Part shown: positions 5,755 to 11,680 of the stretch, piece after piece | Numbering within the stretch: position 1 is the first letter of the stretch | Layout: every line of letters starts with the position of its first letter | Assembly (NCBI GenBank): GCA_036732565.1 | Contig: DAINCF010000207.1 | Location: 1 to 11,680, forward strand | Length of the DNA stretch: 11,680 nt | DNA from: JAIVJN01 sp036732565 | Lineage (GTDB): Bacteria > Acidobacteriota > Vicinamibacteria > Vicinamibacterales > UBA2999 | Direction of reading: 5' to 3' | Translations under genes and position numbers: made by a program | The notes under the pieces: generated by a model | Database searches by the model: none | The model's input: only the letters and a program-made list of their open reading frames with translations | Told to the model about the DNA's origin: nothing

Positions 5755-7455
5755 ATGGCCCAGTTCACCGCGGCCGACAAGGTGACCGAGATCAGCGAAG
5801 CGTCTGCACGCGCGCTGATCATCAGGCGTGTCGGCGCTCTGTTTCTGAGCGACGGCTCGATGCCGCAGATCGCCGGGCTCGCGGCACTGCCGGTGCTCGG
5901 CACGCTGTGGCTGCTGGTGACGCCGGAGCGGATGTTCTCTCGCGAGATGACGTGGGATCTGCTGTTCAACCTCTCCGGAGCGTGGCGGATTCACAGCGGG
6001 CACGTGCCGCACGTCGACTTTCACGACCCGATCGGCCCGCTCGGCTTCTGGCTAACCCATCTCGGATTCTCGGTGGTCGGTCCGATGTCGCACGCGTTTC
6101 TCGTTGGTCAGACCATCTTTCTCGTATTTGCGTTTGCCGCCGCTGTCGTCGTGGCGTCGCGCCGTCTCGCCCTGATTCCGGCGGTGCTCTTCGTCCTCTA
6201 CGCCGCGCTGCTGGTGCTGATGCCGGTGAACGTCGGCGATGAGCCCAACGCCTACTCGTTTGCGATGTCGTACAACCGCTGGGGATGGAGCGTGTTGACG
6301 ACGTTCTGTCTCTTGCTGTTTCTTCCCTCGCGGCGGAACGTCGTATGGCTCGACGCGGTCACCGGAGGTGTGCTGCTGCTGGTGATGTTCTACTTGAAGA
6401 TCACGTTTGCGGCGGCGGGTGTCGGGGCGCTGGCGGTGGCGGTGATCGCCTCGCCTCACGTGCGCGATCGCGCGTGGACGTGGGTGGCTGTGGCGCTGGT
6501 GCTCGTCGCCAACGCCGCGATGCCCTACAACCGTCCCTACGTCGCAGACATCGTGGCGGCGGTCAACGGCGGCTACGTGCGCCCGATGCTGGAACAGTTT
6601 CGCGAGTTCCTGGGGAGCCGGGCCGAGTACGTGTTGTATGGCAGCGGTGTGCTGCTGCTGCTGTGGATGTGGCGGCGCCAACGGGCACCGCTCCACTATG
6701 TCTTCTTGGCGGCGATGGTCCTGGGTCTTGGGAACTTCGTGGCCTCGCAGAGCGCGCAGGGAGGCGCGCTCCCCATCGGCACGCTGATCGCCTATCTCAT
6801 CTACGACGCGCTGCGTGGCGAGCATCGCGCGGCACGTCCGTTCAGAGGCAAGGAGATGCTGCCTCTGACCGCGATTCTCTCGTGGCCTGCCCTGTCGATT
6901 CTCACGGCGATGACGTCGGTGGCGGGGTATCACCTGGTCGCGAACCGCGACACGGCGGTGCTGACGGTCGAGAGCACTAATCTGCGTGGCCTCGCTGTGC
7001 CTCGAGAGGAGGTGGATCCCGCCGTCACGCCAGCGTTCGCGAGTCTGTCATACGAGCTTCTCAGCAGCAGGCTCGAACACCCGGCCAAGCATCAGATCTT
7101 GGATGCCACCTACGTCCAGACCTTGATCGAGGCCGCATCGCTCTTCGCCGGCGACAGACGCGGTCGCGCCAAGATCCTCGTGATCGATCAAGTCAATCCC
7201 ATGCCATTCATGCTCGGCTATCCACCGCCCCGCGGCGGCAGCTTGTGGCTCTGGCCCGACATGCCCCCACGACCCGTGGACGACGTCTTCGGTGACGTGG
7301 ACGTCGTCTTGATTCCGAAGTTCTCCACCTACAGCCGCGCGACGCTCACGGCCGTGGCGACGTATGAAGATCACTTACTGCGTACGTTCCCGGTGCAGGA
7401 GCAGAGCCCAAGCTGGACGATCCTCAGTCGCACATCGACGAGCGCGTCGCACTGA
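5755..7455 (+). CDS. Polytopic membrane protein, GT-C glycosyltransferase-like
   Basis: A 566-residue protein with roughly ten hydrophobic segments between about residues 39 and 395, then a soluble C-terminal part of about 170 residues. After TM1 (about 39-55) comes a loop with Glu64 and Asp68 and the stretch GHVPHVDFHDPIGPL (82-96). This resembles the first extracytoplasmic loop of GT-C enzymes, which take sugars from polyprenyl-phosphate carriers and use acidic residues there; in that family a G-x-PY-x-DF-x-PPG pattern is common. If this is right, it would act at the inner membrane on the periplasmic side, adding sugar to a lipid, protein or glycan. The link is by pattern only. The C-terminal region has no motif I recognise. 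The start at 5755 has a good Shine-Dalgarno. The upstream methyltransferase gene and downstream bamA fit a general envelope context but do not name a substrate. Confidence 0.6.
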   Translation: MAQFTAADKVTEISEASARALIIRRVGALFLSDGSMPQIAGLAALPVLGTLWLLVTPERMFSREMTWDLLFNLSGAWRIHSGHVPHVDFHDPIGPLGFWLTHLGFSVVGPMSHAFLVGQTIFLVFAFAAAVVVASRRLALIPAVLFVLYAALLVLMPVNVGDEPNAYSFAMSYNRWGWSVLTTFCLLLFLPSRRNVVWLDAVTGGVLLLVMFYLKITFAAAGVGALAVAVIASPHVRDRAWTWVAVALVLVANAAMPYNRPYVADIVAAVNGGYVRPMLEQFREFLGSRAEYVLYGSGVLLLLWMWRRQRAPLHYVFLAAMVLGLGNFVASQSAQGGALPIGTLIAYLIYDALRGEHRAARPFRGKEMLPLTAILSWPALSILTAMTSVAGYHLVANRDTAVLTVESTNLRGLAVPREEVDPAVTPAFASLSYELLSSRLEHPAKHQILDATYVQTLIEAASLFAGDRRGRAKILVIDQVNPMPFMLGYPPPRGGSLWLWPDMPPRPVDDVFGDVDVVLIPKFSTYSRATLTAVATYEDHLLRTFPVQEQSPSWTILSRTSTSASH

Positions 7456-7503
7456 GCGCCATCGAGCGCCCACTTTGCAATCTTAACAATCCGCTGTCTC
7501 CGA

Positions 7504-7529
7504 GCCCCAAGCCCCAAGCCCCAAGCCCC
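7504..7529. repeat. Heptamer tandem repeat GCCCCAA, 3.7 copies
   Basis: GCCCCAA occurs at 7504-7510, 7511-7517 and 7518-7524, followed by GCCCC at 7525-7529. It lies 49 bases after the GT-C-like gene, in the 288-base gap before bamA. The 7-base period equals that of the AGTCGGC cluster near 804. The rest of the gap holds a 10-base palindrome (GATGGCCATC, 7580-7589) and a more AT-rich stretch at about 7626-7675 that probably contains the bamA promoter, though no clear -35/-10 pair can be named. Confidence 0.85.
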
Positions 7530-7743
7530 TGATGTGTCTTCTCCAGATGATGGACACCGCCTTCGATCGAGGACGCGAAGATGGCCATCCAGAGCGCTTC
7601 TCCGGCGATCCCGATGCTAGCTGCGTGTTAAGGATGTAAATCGTTCGTTAAGCGCGATCGATTTTCCTCGTGAACTGAACACCTGCCCGCATCGACGTGA
7701 TGAATGCACGCGATCGGGTACCGCGCTTGCTGTGTGAGCGCGC

Positions 7744-10284
7744 GTGCTTCGTGTCGTCACTGTCGCGGGCGCCGCAGCGATTGTGATCGCCATCGGCGTT
7801 GCCGATCTGCGCGCCCAGTCCGCTTCCGCGCCAGCCGCTACGGCGGACAAGACCATCTGCGGTCAGCCGGTGCCACCTCCGGCGAACCTGCCTCCCGCGG
7901 ACTCGCCGCCCGTGATCTATCAGATCGCGCCGTGCTTCGCGCGGCAGGGCAACGTCTCGGTCGTCGAGCCGCAGACTTATCTCTACTACATCCAGACCCG
8001 CCCCAGTCAGCCGTCGCAACGCATCTGGGTCCCGTACGACGACAAGGCGCACGAAGAGCTGCTCGAAGACTTTCGTCGGTTGTGGGCCACCAGCTTTCTC
8101 GATGACTTGAAGATCGAGGCCACCGACTACGTGTTCGATAACGGCGTCGTCGGCAAGTTGATCACGTTCGACATGGAGGAGCGCCAGCGCATTCGCATCG
8201 TCGACTACACCGGCGATCACGGCCTGGCGCGCACCGACATCGACGAAGCGTTCAAGAAGGAGAGCGTGTCGCTGCGTCTCGACTCGTTCATGGATCCGGG
8301 TGCCATCAGGCGGGCGGACGGCATCATCCGCAAGATGCTGTCAGAGAAGGGCTTCCTCGACAGCACGGTCACCCACACGATGACCGAGCTGCCGACCGGG
8401 CCGAAGCTGATCAGCCTGACGTTCAACATCAGTCAGGGGCCCAAGTACGTCATCCGCAACATCGACTTCGTCGGGAACACCATCGACGACGGAACGCTGG
8501 CGCGCCGGATGAAAGAGACCAAGGAGGAGTCGTTCCTCTCCTTCGTCACCAGGAGCGGCGCCTACAAGCAGGTGAAGTTCGAGGAGGACGCCGACAAGGT
8601 CGAGGCCTACTACCGCGACCGCGGATATCTGCAGGCGCGCGTCGGCAACCCTGACGTGCACACCATCGCGGACGCGCCGAACGGCAAGACCCGGTACGTC
8701 GAGCTGCGCATTCCCGTCACCGAAGGCGCGCGATATCGGATCGGCGACTTCATCATCGCCGACAACACCGTCGTCAGATCCGAAGCGCTGGCGCCGCTCT
8801 TCGACTTGAAGGCCGGTGAGTACTACGAAGAGAGCGCCATCAGAAAAGGCTTCGAGAAGGCGCGCGAGGCCTACGGGTCGATCGGGCATTACGAGTTCAC
8901 GGCGTATCCCGAATTCAAGTTCATCGACGCCGGTAGTGAGCCCGGATTCACTGGAACGCCGACGGTCAACGTCACCCTGCACATGCAGGAGGGCGAGCAG
9001 TACTTCATCAACCGCATCACCTTCACGGGCAACACGCTGACGCGCGACAAGGTCATTCGTCGCGAGCTGCGCGTCGTCGAAGGCGGCGTCTTCAACACCG
9101 AAGCGTTGAAGTTCAGCGTGCGGCGCCTCAATCAACTCGGATATTTCAAACCGATCGGCGAGGGAACGGACGCCCAGCAATCGGTGCAGGTGGAGCCGGC
9201 GGCCGCCAAGAAGAACCACGTCGATGTGACGCTCAAGCTCGAGGAGCACAACCGCAACGAGATTCAGTTCGGCGCCGGCATGTCCGGCATCGACGGGTTC
9301 TTCGTCAACGGTTCGTTCGCGACCACCAACTTCCTCGGGCAGGGCGAGACGTTTCAGGTCTCGGCTCAGACCGGCGCGCGCAGCAACAACTATCAAGTCG
9401 CGTTCAGCGAGCCGTACCTGTTTGACCGCCCGATCACCGGCGGTGGATCGCTGTTCACGCGGCGCATCGACTACCTGGACACCACCGGCGCGTCGATCTA
9501 CAGCGAGGCCCGCAGCGGCATCAGCACGACCGCCGGCCTCTGGGTGCGTCGCTTCACGCAGCTGTTCACCAGCTACTCCTACGAGGTGATCGACACGGCC
9601 GTCAGCGACGACCTCGAGAGCTCGGTCAGCGAAGCCGGCGGCCTCGCCTTCAGTGCACTCCTTGCCGAAGGCCGCTACGTGGAGAGTCGCGTCACCCCGA
9701 GCCTGGTTTACAACAGCGTCGACAGCCCGTTCATGCCGCGCAGCGGCAAGCGGCTGACCGCCAGCTTCGAGTTCGCCGGTGGCGGCCTCGGCGGCACGGT
9801 CAACTACTACAAACCCGAAGTCGAAGCCATCCTCTACTTCCCGCACACGAGCCGTACCGCGTTCGGGCTGCGAGGACAGGCCGGCTGGATCTGGCAGTAC
9901 GGATCGACCGACGAGCTGCCGTACTACCGGCGCTTCTTCCTCGGCGGCGAGACGCAGATCCGCGGCTACGACATCCGATCGGTCGGCCCGCTCGATTCGA
10001 ACAATAGGGCGCTCGGCGGCAACAAGTTCATGCTCTTGAACGCCGAGTACTACTTCGACATCGCCGGACCGGTCCGGCTGCTGGCGTTCCACGACGCCGG
10101 TCAGGCCTACGCCGAGGACCAGCCGTGGGACCTGCGCCAGCTGCGCACCTCCTCGGGTGTCGAGCTGCGCGTGGTCATGCCGGTGATGAACGTGCCGTTC
10201 CGGCTGATCTACGCCTGGAACCTCTATCGCGACAGCTTTCAACCCCCGCGCGGATTCCGATTCGCCGTCGGTACCACGTTCTGA
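7744..10284 (+). CDS. bamA: Outer membrane protein assembly factor BamA (Omp85 family)
   Basis: An 846-residue Omp85 protein, the core of the BAM complex that folds beta-barrel proteins into the outer membrane. A Sec signal peptide spans about residues 1-24 (cleavage near AQS). A Pro-rich extension with Cys39 and Cys64 fills about 25-92. Five POTRA domains follow at about 93-148, 149-234, 235-330, 331-418 and 419-503; the fifth carries the classic FINRITFTGNTLTRDKVIRRE. The barrel runs from about 505 to the C-terminus, with the IRGY form of the VRGF/Y motif at 739-742 after a GGE turn, and ends in Phe (VGTTF), the beta-signal. The GTG start at 7744 is forced by an in-frame stop at 7735; its Shine-Dalgarno is weak. 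Five POTRAs and the length favour BamA over TamA. No skp, lpx or bamB/C/D genes adjoin it, so it may be one of several paralogues. Confidence 0.9.
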   Translation: MLRVVTVAGAAAIVIAIGVADLRAQSASAPAATADKTICGQPVPPPANLPPADSPPVIYQIAPCFARQGNVSVVEPQTYLYYIQTRPSQPSQRIWVPYDDKAHEELLEDFRRLWATSFLDDLKIEATDYVFDNGVVGKLITFDMEERQRIRIVDYTGDHGLARTDIDEAFKKESVSLRLDSFMDPGAIRRADGIIRKMLSEKGFLDSTVTHTMTELPTGPKLISLTFNISQGPKYVIRNIDFVGNTIDDGTLARRMKETKEESFLSFVTRSGAYKQVKFEEDADKVEAYYRDRGYLQARVGNPDVHTIADAPNGKTRYVELRIPVTEGARYRIGDFIIADNTVVRSEALAPLFDLKAGEYYEESAIRKGFEKAREAYGSIGHYEFTAYPEFKFIDAGSEPGFTGTPTVNVTLHMQEGEQYFINRITFTGNTLTRDKVIRRELRVVEGGVFNTEALKFSVRRLNQLGYFKPIGEGTDAQQSVQVEPAAAKKNHVDVTLKLEEHNRNEIQFGAGMSGIDGFFVNGSFATTNFLGQGETFQVSAQTGARSNNYQVAFSEPYLFDRPITGGGSLFTRRIDYLDTTGASIYSEARSGISTTAGLWVRRFTQLFTSYSYEVIDTAVSDDLESSVSEAGGLAFSALLAEGRYVESRVTPSLVYNSVDSPFMPRSGKRLTASFEFAGGGLGGTVNYYKPEVEAILYFPHTSRTAFGLRGQAGWIWQYGSTDELPYYRRFFLGGETQIRGYDIRSVGPLDSNNRALGGNKFMLLNAEYYFDIAGPVRLLAFHDAGQAYAEDQPWDLRQLRTSSGVELRVVMPVMNVPFRLIYAWNLYRDSFQPPRGFRFAVGTTF

Positions 10285-10317
10285 GACGCGTATCCGACGA
10301 ATGCATTGCCGTTCACT

Positions 10318-10325
10318 GAGAGGAG
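10318..10325 (+). promoter_or_regulatory. Ribosome binding site of the lipoprotein gene
   Basis: GAGAGGAG ends 7 bases before the ATG at 10333. It supports that start over the in-frame TTG at 10306. The site is 33 bases after the bamA stop, with no obvious promoter between. Confidence 0.75.
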
Positions 10326-10332
10326 CCCTGAG

Positions 10333-10950
10333 ATGCTGCGAAATGTGATGCTAGCCACCCCAACGCGTACAGTCCGCGCGTTAGGGACCCCGGCCGTTGT
10401 CGGCGCCGTCGCCCTGGCGCTGGTTGCCATGGTGTCGCTGGCCTGCCAGAGTCCGACCGATCCCGATGAGACGGTCGACTACGACGACGTGGTCGACGTG
10501 TCGGCCCTACCCGATCCGATCTCGGCGGACCCGAGCAGCGACGGTCGGACCTACCGTGTGCCGCGCAACAACTTGCCGGACGAGATTCTCCCGTTCGACT
10601 GGCACGCCGTTTTCTCCGTGACCATCAGCTTCAACCAGAACGCGCTCGACGACGATGTCGATGTGGACTTCCCCGTGAGGCTCACGGCCACGACGCTGAC
10701 CGTCAAGCAAGCGGTCGGAGGCGTCATCACCCCGCCCACCGGCAGCGACACCGAGCACTACGACTTCGCGCCGATCAGCGCCAGCGGCAACACGTTCGGC
10801 GCTGTGAGCAGCCCACTGAACATGAGTCTCGAGATCTGGTACGACCTGCCGAGCCTGCGCAAGGAAGCCGTCGTCACCGTGACGTTCACGTTTCAAGACA
10901 ACGACGGCGCGACGTTTCAGAAGGCGCAAGAGATCAGAATCAATCCCTAG
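10333..10950 (+). CDS. Probable lipoprotein of unknown function
   Basis: A 205-residue exported protein. A long basic N-region (residues 1-20) and a hydrophobic core (21-37) lead to VSLAC with Cys38, followed by QSPTDPDE. This looks like a lipoprotein signal. However, position -3 is Ser rather than the usual Leu/Val/Ile, so the lipobox is imperfect and lipidation is inferred. After the Cys comes an acidic, Asp-rich linker (about 42-70). The remainder alternates short hydrophobic and polar stretches, consistent with a beta-sandwich domain (for example VTISFNQN and VTVTFTFQDND). Apart from the signal peptide there is no membrane segment. I do not recognise the family. It starts 48 bases after the bamA stop with its own good Shine-Dalgarno, so co-transcription with bamA is likely. 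A BAM-associated lipoprotein is possible but not supported by any motif. Confidence 0.75.
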   Translation: MLRNVMLATPTRTVRALGTPAVVGAVALALVAMVSLACQSPTDPDETVDYDDVVDVSALPDPISADPSSDGRTYRVPRNNLPDEILPFDWHAVFSVTISFNQNALDDDVDVDFPVRLTATTLTVKQAVGGVITPPTGSDTEHYDFAPISASGNTFGAVSSPLNMSLEIWYDLPSLRKEAVVTVTFTFQDNDGATFQKAQEIRINP

Positions 10951-10967
10951 GCCAATTCGTGGCGAGC

Positions 10968-10985
10968 GCAGGCCTTCAGGCCTGC
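10968..10985. other. Perfect 18-base palindromic hairpin before the outer-membrane protein gene
   Basis: GCAGGCCT at 10968-10975 pairs exactly with AGGCCTGC at 10978-10985 around a TC loop. The stem starts 18 bases after the lipoprotein stop and ends 2 bases before the GGAG ribosome binding site (10988-10991) of the next gene. No T-tract follows. It could weaken read-through, stabilise the upstream mRNA, or mask the next ribosome site. I recall similar GCAGGCCT-type palindromes as dispersed repeats in some GC-rich genomes, but could not check this. Confidence 0.8.
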
Positions 10986-10996
10986 TTGGAGTCGAC

Positions 10997-11611
10997 ATGT
11001 CGCATGTTGCTGACGCTGTGAGAGTGGTTGTGTGCCTGGCGATGGGCGCCGCCCCGGTCGCGGCGCAAGGGATCGAGGTGGGCGCCAAGGGCGGCGTCAA
11101 CATGACGACCGTGTCCAACGTCTCGGAGGTCACCGACACGTCGGACGCGGAAGCGGGTCGCCGGTTCGGGCCGATGGTCGGTGGCTACGTGAACATCGGC
11201 CTCGGCACGTCTCGACTCTCGATCCAACCGGAAGCGCTCGTGACCTGGAAGGGAGCGACGCTCGACCCGGACGATGTCGACGAGCTGCTGCGGTTGACGT
11301 ACCTCGAGGTGCCGTTGCTCGTCAAGCTCACCGCGCCCTCAGGAGGCGACGAGAAGGCGCTGTACGTGATCGGCGGGCCCAACTTCGCGTTCAACATCAA
11401 CGCGACTCAGGCCGACACCGATGGGGACTTCGACATCAGCGATCGGGTGAAATCGACGGACTTCGGCTTCACTGTGGGCGGAGGCCTCCAGGGGCGCCGC
11501 TGGCTGGTCGAGGGGCGGTGGACGGAGGGCCTGGTGAGCGTCGCTACCGACGACTCCGGCGATTCCGCGCAGACGCGGACCATCGCGGTCGTCGTTGGCA
11601 TCCGGTTCTGA
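10997..11611 (+). CDS. Small outer-membrane beta-barrel protein, PorT-like
   Basis: A 204-residue exported protein with a Sec signal peptide (about 1-24, cleaved after PVAAQ). The mature part has alternating strands typical of small 8-stranded barrels. GAKGGVNMTT opens the first strand, LTYLEVPLLVKL (about 96-107) is the hallmark stretch of PorT/OMP_b-brl_2-type proteins, and ALYVIGGPNFAFNI and FGFTVGGGLQ follow. It ends in Phe (VVVGIRF), the outer-membrane beta-signal recognised by BamA. The start ATG has GGAG 5 bases upstream. In this family most members have no known function; the similarity to PorT does not imply a type IX secretion system, and none is visible here. It follows bamA and the lipoprotein but is separated from the latter by a perfect palindrome. 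It is a likely substrate of the BAM machinery encoded upstream. Confidence 0.82.
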   Translation: MSHVADAVRVVVCLAMGAAPVAAQGIEVGAKGGVNMTTVSNVSEVTDTSDAEAGRRFGPMVGGYVNIGLGTSRLSIQPEALVTWKGATLDPDDVDELLRLTYLEVPLLVKLTAPSGGDEKALYVIGGPNFAFNINATQADTDGDFDISDRVKSTDFGFTVGGGLQGRRWLVEGRWTEGLVSVATDDSGDSAQTRTIAVVVGIRF

Positions 11612-11654
11612 CACATTCACGGTGCGCCACCAAGATGAGATGAAGCGGCTGGCT

Positions 11655-11672
11655 GCTACCTAGCGTGGTAGC
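11655..11672. other. 6-bp stem hairpin after the outer-membrane protein gene
   Basis: GCTACC at 11655-11660 pairs exactly with GGTAGC at 11667-11672 around a 6-base loop. It is 43 bases after the stop and 8 bases before the window edge. There is no T-tract in the visible part, so a terminator is possible but not shown; it may be part of a larger element that continues outside the window. Confidence 0.45.
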
Positions 11673-11680
11673 TTGCGCTC

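Noticed and set aside
7627..7652. GTTAAG direct repeat with 20-base spacing upstream of bamA, possible activator site
   Set aside because: Only 6 bases match and the flanks differ, which is easily chance in this length.
7700..7743. Frameshifted upstream start for bamA from the ATG at 7700 or 7704
   Set aside because: These starts are in other frames, and the bamA frame has a stop at 7735. The GTG at 7744 gives a normal signal peptide, so no frameshift is needed.
8341..10242. Long open frame on the minus strand opposite bamA (633 codons)
   Set aside because: It mirrors the codon pattern of bamA and has low-complexity composition; bamA is fully supported by POTRA and barrel features.

Overview
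This is an all-forward, GC-rich window with nine protein genes from a diderm (Gram-negative-type) bacterium. A BamA-type Omp85 protein, a PorT-like outer-membrane barrel and a probable lipoprotein show the outer membrane. The overall look suggests Acidobacteriota, perhaps a Vicinamibacteria-like lineage: high GC, solitary genes, small palindromes and heptamer repeats between genes, and a BamA N-terminus of a kind I associate with that phylum. That placement is inference from recollection and was not tested by search.

Layout, left to right. (1) The 3' part of parE (topoisomerase IV subunit B), cut by the window edge. (2) A 59-base inverted cluster of 7-mers, then a 74-residue membrane protein. 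(3) A MATE-family multidrug/cation antiporter. (4) A 297-base spacer almost filled by a large imperfect palindrome, whose two arms are tandem copies of a ~13-mer (GGTTCCTCACGAC-like). (5) pruA, a 1-pyrroline-5-carboxylate (glutamate semialdehyde) dehydrogenase of the ALDH4A1 type. (6) A class I SAM-dependent methyltransferase, probably on a leaderless transcript. (7) A hairpin-dense spacer and a polytopic membrane protein resembling GT-C glycosyltransferases. (8) A spacer with 3.7 copies of the heptamer GCCCCAA, then bamA with five POTRA domains and an unusual N-terminal extension. (9) A probable lipoprotein and a small outer-membrane beta-barrel protein, separated by a perfect 18-base palindrome.

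How the genes fit together. The left half is a mix of housekeeping functions (DNA topology, efflux, proline catabolism) with no obvious shared pathway. The right half is about the envelope: a possible lipid-linked glycosyltransferase, the outer-membrane protein insertase, and two candidate envelope proteins just downstream of it. Spacing and fresh Shine-Dalgarno sites suggest mostly independent short transcripts rather than one operon. The lipoprotein gene, 48 bases after bamA, is the best candidate for co-transcription.

No IS element, integrase, CRISPR array, tRNA or rRNA was seen. The most unusual material is between genes, above all the palindromic 13-mer array at 2564-2829. It looks like an undescribed repeat or structured element and is the main target for follow-up.
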